A DNA stretch of 17,500 bases from Theodoxus fluviatilis (GCA_034096865.1 JAWQFJ010001806.1:17501-35000); one strand, 5' to 3'. Shown: positions 8,872 through 17,407, counted from the stretch's first letter. The notes: generated from the sequence alone by a model not told the origin. Numbers and translations are program-made.

Positions 8872-9686
8872 GTGAGTTTTATGTTCCGTCTTCTTGGGAT
8901 CCAAACCAGTGCTAACAAGTGAATTGTATGTTCCTTCTTCTTGGTGTCCAAACCAGCGCTAACAAGTGAATTGTATGTTCCTTCTTCTTGGTGTCCAAAC
9001 CAGTGCTAACAAGTGAGTTGTATGTTCCTTCTTCTTGGTGTCCAAACCAGCGCTAACAAGTGAGTTGTATGTTCCTTCTTCTTGGTGTCCAAACCAGCGC
9101 TAACAAGTGAGTTGTATGTTCCTTCTTCTTGGTGTCCAAACCAGCGCTAACAAGTGAGTTGTATGTTCCTTCTTCTTGGTGTCCAAACCAGCGCTAACAA
9201 GTGAGTTGTATGTTCCTTCTTCTTGGTGTCCAAACCAGTGCTAACAAGTGAGTTGTATGTTCCTTCTTCTTGGTGTCCAAACCAGCGCTAACAAGTGAGT
9301 TGTATGTTCCTTCTTCTTGGTGTCCAAACCAGCGCTAACAAGTGAGTTGTATGTTCCTTCTTCTTGGTGTCCAAACCAGTGCTAACAAGTGAGTTGTATG
9401 TTCCTTCTTCTTGGTGTCCAAACCAGCGCTAACAAGTGAGTTGTATGTTCCTTCTTCTTGGTGTCCAAACCAGCGCTAACAAGTGAGTTGTATGTTCCTT
9501 CTTCTTGGTGTCCAAACCAGCGCTAACAAGTGAGTTGTATGTTCCTTCTTCTTGGTGTCCAAACCAGTGCTAACAAGTGAGTTGTATGTTCCTTCTTCTT
9601 GGTGTCCAAACCAGCGCTAACAAGTGAGTTGTATGTTCCTTCTTCTTGGTGTCCAAACCAGTGCTAACAAGTGAGTTGTATGTTCC
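8864..9686 (+). repeat. 47-bp minisatellite seeded at the exon d splice donor, 17.5 copies
   Basis: Seventeen full units and a 24-bp partial start at GCTAACAAGTGAGT, which is the end of exon d plus its donor. The period is exactly 47 bp (starts at 8864, 8911, 8958 ... 9663). Unit 1 is the most diverged, and units 4 to 17 are nearly identical. Each unit holds CTAAC (branch-point-like), AA|GTGAGT (donor; GTGAAT in units 2 and 3), TTCCTTCTTCTT (pyrimidine run) and CCAAACCAG (possible acceptor). The base after that AG is C or T, forming CG or TG with the next unit. The array lies almost wholly in intron d-e. Confidence 0.97.
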
Positions 9687-9783
9687 TCCATCCATGGCCT
9701 TTCTGTGGTGTCTACATCATTGCATACTAGTGAGTTTTTGACTCACATGCGAAGCAAAAGTGAGTCTATGTACTGAGCCGTTT

Positions 9784-9833
9784 CGTCCGTCCGTCCGTCC
9801 GTCCGTCCGGGCGTCCGTCCGTCCGTCCGGGCG
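9784..9833 (+). repeat. (GTCC)n microsatellite with two GGGC interruptions
   Basis: GTCC tetranucleotides near the left end of the TGACCTTGACC-rich element, likely part of that element. Confidence 0.95.
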
Positions 9834-10065
9834 TAAAAACCTTAAACGTTGGATTTTTCTCGGAGACTATTAAGTCTATCAACACCAAATGTGGCATGAT
9901 GGTGTATGATGACAAGGCCTCAAAAAACATACATAGTGACTTGACCTTGCTTCAAGGTCAAAGTCACAGGAGCCATAAATGTGGTCTCAAAAACAGTCAT
10001 TTTTCACATTTTCCCAATTTTCTCCCACGTTATTAAGAATGGCGACCTTAGCTACAAGTGGTATA

Positions 10066-10928
10066 TAGGTCAAAGCAAGCCCTATCTTTTGATACCAGTT
10101 TGATTGACCTTGCTTCAAGGTCAAGGTCACAGGAGCTCTTCAAAGTTGGATTGTATACATATTTTGAAGTGACCTTGACCCTGAACTATGGAAGATAACT
10201 GTTTCAAACTTAATAATTATGTGGGGCACATGTTATACTTTCATCATGAGACACATTTGGTCACATATCATCAAGGTCAAGGTCACTTTGACCCTTATGA
10301 AATGTGACCAAAATGGGGTAGTGAACCACTAAAAGTGACTATATCTCATGGTAGAAAGTGCCAATAAGCACCATTGTGCTTCCTATGTCTTGAATGAACA
10401 GCTTTGTGTTGCATGACCTTGGATGACTTGACCCAAGGTCAAGGTCACATGTATTTTGGTAGGAAAAATGTGTAAAGCATTTTTTAGATTGGATACCTGA
10501 CCTAAATATGGTGTATAGGGCAAAGTAATCCCTATCTTTTGATATCAGTTTGATTGACCTTGCTTCAAGGTCAAGGTCACAAGAGCTCTTTAAAGTTGGA
10601 TTGTATACATATTTTGAAGTGACCTTGACCCTGAATTATGGAAGATAACTCTTCCAAACTTCATAACATTGTAGTACACATGTTATACTTTCATCATGAG
10701 ACACATTTGGTCACATATCATCAAGGTCAAGGTCACTTTGACCCTTATGAAATGTGACCAAAATGGGGTAGTGAACCACTAAAAGTGACCATATCTCATG
10801 GTAGAAGGTGCCAATAAGCACCATTGTGCTTCCTATGTCTTGAATTACCAGCTTTGTGTTGCATGACCTTGGATGACCTTGACCGTCAAGGTCACATGTA
10901 ATTTGGTAGGAAAAATGTGTAAAGCAGT
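10066..10928 (+). repeat. Direct duplication of a segment of about 420 bp inside the element
   Basis: Copy 1 (about 10066-10484) and copy 2 (about 10513-10928) run in parallel with an offset of about 450 bp. They share CCCTATCTTTTGATA, TTGGATTGTATACATATTTT, CATCATGAGACACATTTGG and AGGAAAAATGTGTAAAGCA. Differences are scattered substitutions and small indels. Confidence 0.9.
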
Positions 10929-11068
10929 TCATAGTGTATGATGTCATTGCTAGGATTAGTTGTTTGACCTTGACCTTGAAGGTCACCTGAAGGTAGAGGT
11001 CATATAAAGGTCAAGGTCATGTAAAGGTCAAGGTCAAGCATGTGAGTCGTATGGGCTTTGCCCTTCTT

Positions 11069-11450
11069 GTTTGTTCCTTCGCTGTGGTGTCCACATCAAT
11101 GCAATCAAGTGAGTTGTATGTTCCTCCATTCATTTTCTCTCTGTGGTATCCACATCATTGCAAACAAGGGAGTTGTTTGTTCCTCCATTCATTGCCTCTT
11201 TGTGGTGTCCACATCATTGCTAACAAGGGAGTTGTATGTTCCTCCAATCATTGCCTCTTTGTGGTGTCCACATCATTGCTAACAAGGGAGTTGTATGTTC
11301 CTCCAATCATGTTCCCTCTGTGGTGTCCACATCATTGCTAACAAGGGAGTTGTTTGTTCCTTCAATAATGTTTCCTCTGTGGTGTCCACATCATTGCTAA
11401 CAAGGGAGTTGTATGTTCCTCCAAGCATGACCTCTCTGTGGTGTTGAAGG
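11069..11450 (+). repeat. 59-bp minisatellite, about 6 copies, diverged relative of the 47-bp array
   Basis: The 59-bp period is visible from 11161 to 11400. The unit carries GCTAACAAGGGAGTTGTATG, then TTCCTCC and GTGGTGTCCACATCATT. It shares GCTAACAAG-GAGTTGTATGTTCC and GGTGTCCA with the 47-bp unit but is 12 bp longer in the middle. The donor GTGAGT has become GGGAGT in all but the first unit (CAATCAAGTGAGTTG near 11102). The sequence just left of the Helentron-like element also belongs to this variant (CATCATTGCATACTAGTGAG). Confidence 0.9.
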
Positions 11451-11945
11451 TGAGAAAAGACCCACTATGACATCATGTGGTGTTGAAAGATAGAATAAAC
11501 TCTCTATGTTTTCTGCAGATTTTAAGGGCAATAATAGACCCATAATAAATCCCCGTGGTGTTAGGTGTAAGAATAGACCCACCACATCTCCCTGTGGCGT
11601 TGGGGGTAAAAATAGACCCACCACATCCCCCTGTGGTGTTAGGTGTAAGAATAGACCCACCACATCTCCCTGTGGTGTTGGGGGTAAAAATAGACCCACC
11701 ACATCCCCCTGTGGTGTTGGGGGTAAAAATAGACCCACCACATCTCCTTGTGTTGGGGGTAACAGCACCATGTCTTTTTGTGGTTTCAGGAGTAAGAATA
11801 GACCCACCTTATCTTCATGTGGTGTCAGGGATAAAAATGTACCCAATACATCTATCTCCCTGTGGTGTCCAGGGTGAGAATAGGCACACCACCTCTTTCT
11901 CTGGTGTTGGGGGTAAGAATAGACTCTCCATGTTTTCCAGAACAA
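11451..11945 (+). repeat. 39-bp minisatellite array, partly degenerate
   Basis: The best-preserved units (11560-11760) have a 39-bp period and contain TAAGAATAGACCCACCACAT then CTCCCTGTGGTGTT. Because 39 is divisible by three, frames stay open and give KNRPTTSPCGVGG-like repeats; this is a property of the period and not evidence for a protein. Edges at 11451-11520 and 11760-11945 are diverged copies. Many units contain GGGGTAAGA or GGTGTAAGA, which resemble splice donors. Confidence 0.9.
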
Positions 11946-12057
11946 TTCAATATAGATGAATGTCTTCCTCATAATTCAACTCCCACCAGAAATTTGGATG
12001 TCTTTGGGCTCACATAATGTAGTTAACCTCATCCCTTCTTCCATCTGTCTGTCTGTC

Positions 12058-12234
12058 TCCATTCATCCATCCATCCATCCACCCACCCACCCACCCACCC
12101 ACCCACCCACCCACCCACCCACTAACCCACCTCCCCACCCACCCACCCACCCACCCATCCATCCATCCATCCATCCATCCATCCATCCATCCATCCATCC
12201 ATCCATCCATCCATCCATCCATCCATCCATCCAA
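12058..12234 (+). repeat. (CATC)n / (CACC)n microsatellite
   Basis: CATC repeats flank a central block of CACC repeats (about 12078-12155), followed by a long clean CATC run to 12234. Translations give Pro-Thr-His and Ile-His-Pro-Ser repeats, which are artefacts. Confidence 0.97.
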
Positions 12235-12462
12235 TGCTGAGTTCAAGTGTTTTTAGAACAAGTTAATTTTAATTGACTTTTTGTGCAGCTTTGCTTCCTT
12301 GTGTTGTGGTGAAAGTGTTTCTTAATCAGTACTGCTGACCTGATTGATTGTGTGACGCTGCATTACGAAATCAGTTGCTTATTATTTTGCATTGTTTTGA
12401 GAAAATATCAAACATAGGTAAGACAGGGGTAGAATTGTTGGTTTTGAGATCTTTACGTAGGC
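12235..12462. other. Intron d-e spacer, nothing recognised
   Basis: This is short AT-rich intron sequence between the CATC repeat and the LTR-like element. No feature was found. Confidence 0.5.
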
Positions 12463-12467
12463 CTCTG

Positions 12468-13810
12468 TGTCGCGCCCACACCCGTTGGGTAGGACCTTAA
12501 CCTCTCATGCAGAGGGAGTCAGGAACTCACAGACAACTTTTATAACAAACACATATTTATTAATCCCTTGCCCACCCCGCAGAATAAATGAAATGGGAAT
12601 GAAAGTGATTAATGATAATGATTCCTAGATGATTCATAAACCCCACCATATGCAAATACAAAACTCCACTGTTGTTCACAACTGTCCAGCATGCAAATAC
12701 AAACCCTCACTGTTGTTCACAAATGTCCAGCATGCAAATACAAAACCCCACTGTTGTTCACAACTGTCCAGCATGCAAATACAAACCCTCACTGTTGTTC
12801 GCAAATGTCCAGCATGCAAATACAAAACCCCACTGTTGTTCACAACTGTCCAGCATGCAAATACAAAACCCCACTGTTGTTCACAACTGTCCAGCATGCA
12901 ACTACAAAACCTCACTGTTGTTCGCAAATGTCCAGCATGCAAATACAAAACCCCACTGTTGTTCACAACTGTCCAAACTCTGTCTCTTCAACTGTCCTGC
13001 TCGTCTTTCAGTTCCAAAACATCTTCCACTGTCAAACTTATCTCTTGAACTCTCCAACTCTCGACGTAATCCGGAACGTCAACTTCTCCTCTGGACCAGG
13101 TGGCCCAGGTTGATGAGATGCAATGGGTACTTTGGAGAGTGACGACGGCGATGGGGAGCAGCGGAGATTTTCGGACGATGACTGATATGAAGACAAATCA
13201 CACAGGCCTGAACGGCCCGAATTAGCTTACATGGCATAACAACATGCACATAAATCAAATCAAAACAACAACGACTCTATCATGAATCATGACATGATGC
13301 AAATGAGGCGAGAATGGAAAACACGGCAATGAATGAAAAGAACCACCCCGTTCCAAAAATCCCACTGCCTATTCCAACTTCCCACCCACCCCTAGCACAA
13401 CAAACCAACAACCTAGTGAAAAACTTACACAACGATATTCACACACAACTAATACTTACATGGAAGAAACTCGGTTCCTCCCCTGGTGCTGATTCTGATC
13501 GGCTTGCCGACAACGACAATAAAGTCGCCAAATCTTTTCCCCGGGCTGACAGAGGCCAAGCCACGCTCTGGGCCGACAGAAGTCGAGCCACTATAGGTTC
13601 GTTGGCACGTACCGCTCAAACGGTCCTGCCAAATCCCTTCTCCAAAACCGACTGAACCCCGTGACGTCGACTCGAAGCTGATGACGTCACAATTTCCCGA
13701 TTCTCCAAAAAGAGAGAAAGAGAGAAACAAAAACCCAACAAGGACAAGAATCGCACACACAAGTACATGAACGATAAAATTAACCTTTAATACCCAACCT
13801 GCTCGCGACA
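12468..13810 (-). mobile_element. LTR-like element (probable solo LTR, reverse orientation) with perfect CTCTG target duplication
   Basis: The element begins TGTCGCG and ends CGCGACA, and CTCTG occurs immediately outside both ends (12463-12467 and 13811-13815). TG...CA ends with a 5-bp duplication are the signature of LTR retrotransposon integration. A second shared motif, GTTGGGTA, follows each terminal heptamer when read inward. On the - strand an AATAAA (12561-12556) lies about 90 bp from the terminal CA, which fits the polyadenylation signal and U5 of a reverse-oriented LTR. At 1343 bp with no retroviral-type coding sequence, it is most simply a long solo LTR. It contains an octamer-bearing minisatellite and a GC-richer segment at 13480-13700. 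Confidence 0.62.
12643..12975 (+). repeat. 41-bp minisatellite with ATGCAAAT octamer in nearly every unit, 8 copies
   Basis: The period is exactly 41 bp. Perfect ATGCAAAT occurs at 12650, 12691, 12732, 12773, 12814, 12855 and 12937; the copy at 12896 reads ATGCAACT. Units alternate mostly between an ACAACTGTCC form and a GCAAATGTCC or ACAAATGTCC form, giving an 82-bp higher-order pattern. The array sits inside the LTR-like element. Confidence 0.95.
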
Positions 13811-13815
13811 CTCTG

Positions 13816-14343
13816 CATCCTCAGATATATTATTTTCTATTGCCCTTTGATATGATTTAAGTTCCAAATGAATGTAATAATGAAATTCAGTCTTTTTGTA
13901 AATGACTGATTGGGAATAGCAGAACAAAAAACAGAGAAGGTGACGTTGATGCACCTCTTATCTCGAAAGTCATGCTAAATCTGGTCAAGTAAATTTATAG
14001 AAAACACAGTGAATCCTCCTTGCTTTGAAATCCAATCAATTTCATTGGCTAGTATCTAATTCATGCAGCAAAAATCTTCAATAATTGATGCGTCACATGA
14101 ACAGAACCTGTTGCCAAATGTTGACATCTTTTTCTCAAAATTCAAGCTTTAAGAGTACCGACCGTAAAGGGCACACAATGTTTTTGTATTTAGTATTCAC
14201 GCTTTCATCATTTTTGCACCATTGGAAAGTTAGTCCTCTCTAGTTTTTGAATATAGGCATCACTCAAAATTACCAAAAGGTGAAAAAGCCAAAGGTTATT
14301 TATGGGTAGTCTGACCAATTCTGTCTTTCCTGAAACTTGAAAG
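13816..14343. other. End of intron d-e, nothing recognised except the exon e acceptor
   Basis: This is AT-rich intron sequence with no coding frame or repeat recognised. Its end, TCTGTCTTTCCTGAAACTTGAAAG, supplies the acceptor of exon e: a pyrimidine run about 14 nt before an AAAG acceptor, weaker than the consensus CAG. Confidence 0.5.
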
Positions 14344-14428
14344 GTTCAGCCTGCCTTGGCTGGAGAAACTGACAGTTGTGGCCAGCAATGACATAAATGA
14401 AGACACCATCCACTCCTTGAAACAACAG
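14344..14428 (+). CDS. NAPRT: NAPRT exon e: nicotinate phosphoribosyltransferase, [16 protein letters not shown] segment
   Basis: The exon is 85 nt: one base completing the Lys codon from exon d, then 28 codons to a phase 0 end. It encodes [20 protein letters not shown] followed by [10 protein letters not shown]-x-E-x-x-x-x-V-x-SN-x-I-(D/N)E is a conserved NAPRT block that lines the active-site side of the core. The family continues with a Gly-rich GIGT-x-x-VTC segment that should be in the next exon; I did not find it in the remaining 3 kb. The donor is CAACAG|GTAATC, with GT at 14429. A (TG)n repeat starts 41 nt after the donor. Confidence 0.93.
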
Positions 14429-14467
14429 GTAATCCTTTTCCCCCTCTTCTTTTTCTTTTCTTTTTTC

Positions 14468-14469
<2 letters not shown>

Positions 14470-14549
<80 letters not shown>
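14470..14549 (+). repeat. (TG)n microsatellite, about 80 bp, 41 nt after the exon e donor
   Basis: Uninterrupted TG dinucleotides on the sense strand follow a pyrimidine-rich stretch (CCCCCTCTTCTTTTTC) that directly follows the splice donor. Confidence 0.98.
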
Positions 14550-14550
<1 letters not shown>

Positions 14551-15240
14551 TCAATCATTTTATTGCAAGGGTGTAAAGCAATCTTGGAGTCAAGATGGCA
14601 AATGTTGCTGTATTGTTTGTTGAAAGCACAAGGACTGCAGTACTGTGGCTATGGGAGGGCATATTGGGCAGCTTATGCTTTGCAAGTGATGTGTTAGACT
14701 GAGTTTTATGGATGAAACACACCTTCATTCTTTTCATTGTTTAGGTGTTGACTGGGCAGAGCTAATAGACAAAGGTAATGTCATTGATGTTCAGGTTTTG
14801 TATGGTGATCAGATGCTGAAATGTTTTTCTTTGTTGTCTTGCTGCATTTTTTGTTGTCAGACAAGCATTTTCAGCTCTAGACGCTCTTCTGTAACTAATA
14901 CATACTCTGTATCGTTTCTTTCCATTTCTAATGATGATGAGCAGATAAAAAGGACTGGATATTTGTCTTTGGTTTAAACTTACTTCAAGCTAAATGTACG
15001 TGATGGAGTGTTTTCATTGTAATCACCCAAATCTCAGAAATCTGAACCAACCCTGATGCCTCTAGTATATTCGACCTTGCATGAGAAACGAGGCTGAAGA
15101 CTGTAAAGTAGAAAAAACTTTTCAAGAAAATGTTGAGTCAAGTTTTCTGTACATGCGTCACATATTAGTTTTCCTGAGCTTTATAGATGTAAAAAATGAA
15201 AGATTTCCTTGATGAACAGGTTTGTTTTTTCCTGGAATAA
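14550..15240. other. Intron after exon e, nothing recognised
   Basis: Non-coding AT-rich sequence; open frames under about 90 codons have no recognisable domain. Confidence 0.5.
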
Positions 15241-15244
15241 AGAA

Positions 15245-15882
15245 TGTGGTGGAGCCACGGTGATGTTGTGTCTGGTTGGTGATGCAGGCTCCTGGTCAGT
15301 TGATGTACAAGACAGGGAGGAGGCAAACCCGTGGCGTGTTGAGTTTTCTTTATTATACTTGGATGACAGTGGTCTCCCAAGAGACTGGTGGTGGTCGTCT
15401 CTCTCGACCTGCCGACAGTCCCTCCTTATCAAAGAAATGCGCGGACCTCAGGGGAGCCAGGCTTGGGATCAGCAGTCGCGGATCTCAGCCTGTCTCTGGG
15501 TTGTGTTTTCCTAATGATAGAAAAAGGCTCATTGCTGCCTTATACTTACTCGAAATTATTCACACCAAGTGTTGCCTCGATAGGCATAACAAAGTCAACC
15601 GAATGAATATTGCACCATTGCAATCAGATGTCTTAATTTAGAGAAAGCATCAAATTTGTCTCTTGTATCTAACAATTTAGGCATAGCGAGCGAGAACAAC
15701 AGGAGGGAACTGTCCGTGGTCACATGTCAAGTTCAATTAACAAACAATAAGGAAAGGCCGCTCTGCGACCCTCCCAGACTGATAAGCTACATAGTAGGCT
15801 GGTCTTACAACATATATAACATGGGCATCTGAGACGCAGGATACATGATAGAGGGAGGGGTGGTTCTCTTCACCCGGTCACA
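15245..15882 (-). mobile_element. Possible reverse-oriented LTR remnant (low confidence)
   Basis: Read on the - strand, the block starts TGTGACCGGGTGAAGAG (from 15882) and has a TATATA at about 15817 and an AATAAA at 15354-15349. It then runs about 105 bp to a terminal CCACATTC-like end near 15245. This order resembles an LTR, and the local base composition is more GC-rich than the surroundings. No matching target duplication was found, so the left boundary and the call are tentative. Confidence 0.28.
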
Positions 15883-16590
15883 TATGCATGACTAGATAAA
15901 TGCTATTGTGGTTGAAATATCTGTTTGTCATTTTTAGAAATCTTAGCCTTGTTTCTCATGCACTGCCACATACCGTTAGTTAGTAACTTTATGCACAAAG
16001 TATACCCCCATGGACTGATGGCATTTGCTTCATAGCAAAGTAACCTTTTTAAACAGAGAAAAACCATTTTTAGCGATCTCAAAACAAACAAAAATGCAGT
16101 TTCTTGTAATTTTTACATTTTTCTTATTCCACGTAGAGGCACATTTCAGACAGTTTTTGTTTTCCCTAGATTGCAGAAGCAAACCCCAAGAAGGCAGTAA
16201 GTACTCTGCATGATTTGTATTACAAAAGAACTTCTTGTATAAGTAAGTATCGTAACCCCAGGGGCAACACTCCAACAGGCAGCGTGCTTCATCTCCACTT
16301 TAGATTGTCCTTCATGTAAAAAGTGCATTTTTGGGTGATCATAGTGCAAAGCAAGAAGGGAAATGTCGCTCAGTTTGCAAAAAAGTGAAATATCACAGCA
16401 ATATTGGAGTCTCATCTAAAAATTATTTATTGAATCAAACATCACCACACAGGTTGGGTCTCTGTTCACCACACCCCATCCTGTCTCTCCGTTGCAATCT
16501 TTCACTCCATTGGTTCATCCTCCTATCTGTCAGTTGTTCCATTTCTCTTCTCATTTTGTTTGCATGTCTACAGTAGTCCCTGTGAAGACC
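15883..16590. other. Intron after exon e, nothing recognised
   Basis: Non-coding AT-rich sequence without recognised elements or the expected next NAPRT exon. Confidence 0.5.
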
Positions 16591-16620
16591 GGACACCCTT
16601 GGAGGAGTCCAAAGGTGTCC
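16591..16620. repeat. Short inverted repeat (hairpin) GGACACC...GGTGTCC
   Basis: GGACACCCTTGGA and TCCAAAGGTGTCC form a 13-bp stem with one mismatch and a 4-base loop. A further AGGTGTCCCC follows at about 16630. It may be the end of a degraded transposon, but no partner end was found. Confidence 0.75.
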
Positions 16621-17403
16621 CTTCATGACAGGTGTCCCCTCATCAGAGGGATATGATGATCATGACAGTACATGTCATTGAAACAAAGACAAACAATATA
16701 GTTTTCTGAGAACAGATAATCTATCTTCTAAGGTTAAAACTTTTCTTAGACTGGAGGTTGCTTTCATCTCAGCTATCTCGGGGGTAATGCCGAAGGCTGT
16801 TTAGCAATGAAGACAGTGATATGCATAAGGACAGCAAGAAGAGCCACCAATCAACCTGTTTGAGATTTTAACCTTTCAAGTTCAGACTTTGACATTCGTT
16901 ATGGCACTCATGTGTTAAGTTATTAGAAGTCCGTAAAGTCGGCAGGGAGAGGGCAAGTTGGTTCCAATGTGTTACCCATCAACTGAGGTCCAGCTGCATG
17001 TACAGGAATGGGCAGCATAGGTCCATTCCAGAATGTTCCTTTGAGATCGTATCACTAGTTTTGGACGCTAATTAGCTCCCAGAGGATGGGAAACTGGCAC
17101 ATTTGTCTTCAAACAGTTGTAGAGCAAATCAGATCCAAATTTTAGAAGCCTAGCTATCTTACTGTCACTATGTGAACACGGAAGGGTTAAAGGGTGAAGA
17201 ACGTTTCCCCCAGAGATTGTTTACAACCAGACAGTCTTTGATTAATTGACTCACAGTAAATGTTAAGGATAATGAGCCTTTGTCTCCCTCTATCCGCAAT
17301 CAGCTTGCTTGTGGATCCCGTCCCGTCAGGCTTTCTGAAACATGACAGCAATCTCCAGGAAACTTCGGCATAACCCCTTCATTCAAACCGGAGGGTCATT
17401 GCA

Positions 17404-17407
<4 letters not shown>
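16621..17407. other. Intron after exon e, nothing recognised
   Basis: Non-coding sequence without recognised features. The expected GIGT-containing NAPRT exon was sought in all three + frames and not seen. Confidence 0.5.

Larger units (their letters stand above)
9740..11066 (+). mobile_element. 1.3-kb repetitive element rich in TGACCTTGACC motifs, Helentron-associated type suspected
   Basis: The element interrupts a minisatellite: the sequence before it ends in ACTAGTGAGTTT, and array sequence resumes after it with TGTTCCTTCGCTGTGG. GACTCACATGC near the left end (9740-9750) is inverted near the right end (GCATGTGAGTC, 11038-11048). The left end also folds as GACTCAC...GTGAGTC. Near the right end is a small hairpin, GGGCTTTGCCC. 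A GTCC microsatellite (9784-9833) follows the left end. Subterminal inverted repeats, an internal microsatellite, a 3' hairpin and insertion among T residues match the layout of Helentron-associated non-autonomous elements. No coding capacity is seen. Boundaries are uncertain by several bases. Confidence 0.6.

Noticed and set aside
8864..9686. CRISPR-like regularly spaced repeat
   Set aside because: Units are contiguous and identical throughout with no unique spacers, and the host is an animal with introns. It is a minisatellite.
11505..11530. Acceptor-like TATGTTTTCTGCAG followed by ATTTTAAGG
   Set aside because: It is a good splice acceptor match, but the sequence after it is minisatellite with no NAPRT similarity, and exon d already joins exon e in phase.
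11042..11972. Repeat-protein-like frames (FPLWCPHHC..., KNRPTTSPCGV...) in both orientations
   Set aside because: The 39-bp period is a multiple of three, which keeps frames open. The 59-bp frames change between units. There is no start context, conserved domain or splice support, and the region lies within the NAPRT intron.
12629..13142. Cys/His-rich repeat frames such as CPACKYKT...LLFTTVQHANT
   Set aside because: The 41-bp period forces a different frame in each successive unit, and similar frames appear in all three phases. This is a minisatellite shadow.
13449..13811. 120-codon - strand frame with a hydrophobic start near the end of the LTR-like element
   Set aside because: It has no ATG at its beginning, starts at the element end, and shows no recognisable domain. 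Most likely chance coding within a GC-richer LTR.
15209..15641. Overlapping + strand frames considered as the next NAPRT exon
   Set aside because: None contains the expected GIGT or YKLV segments, and the three frames overlap without a convincing acceptor and donor pair.
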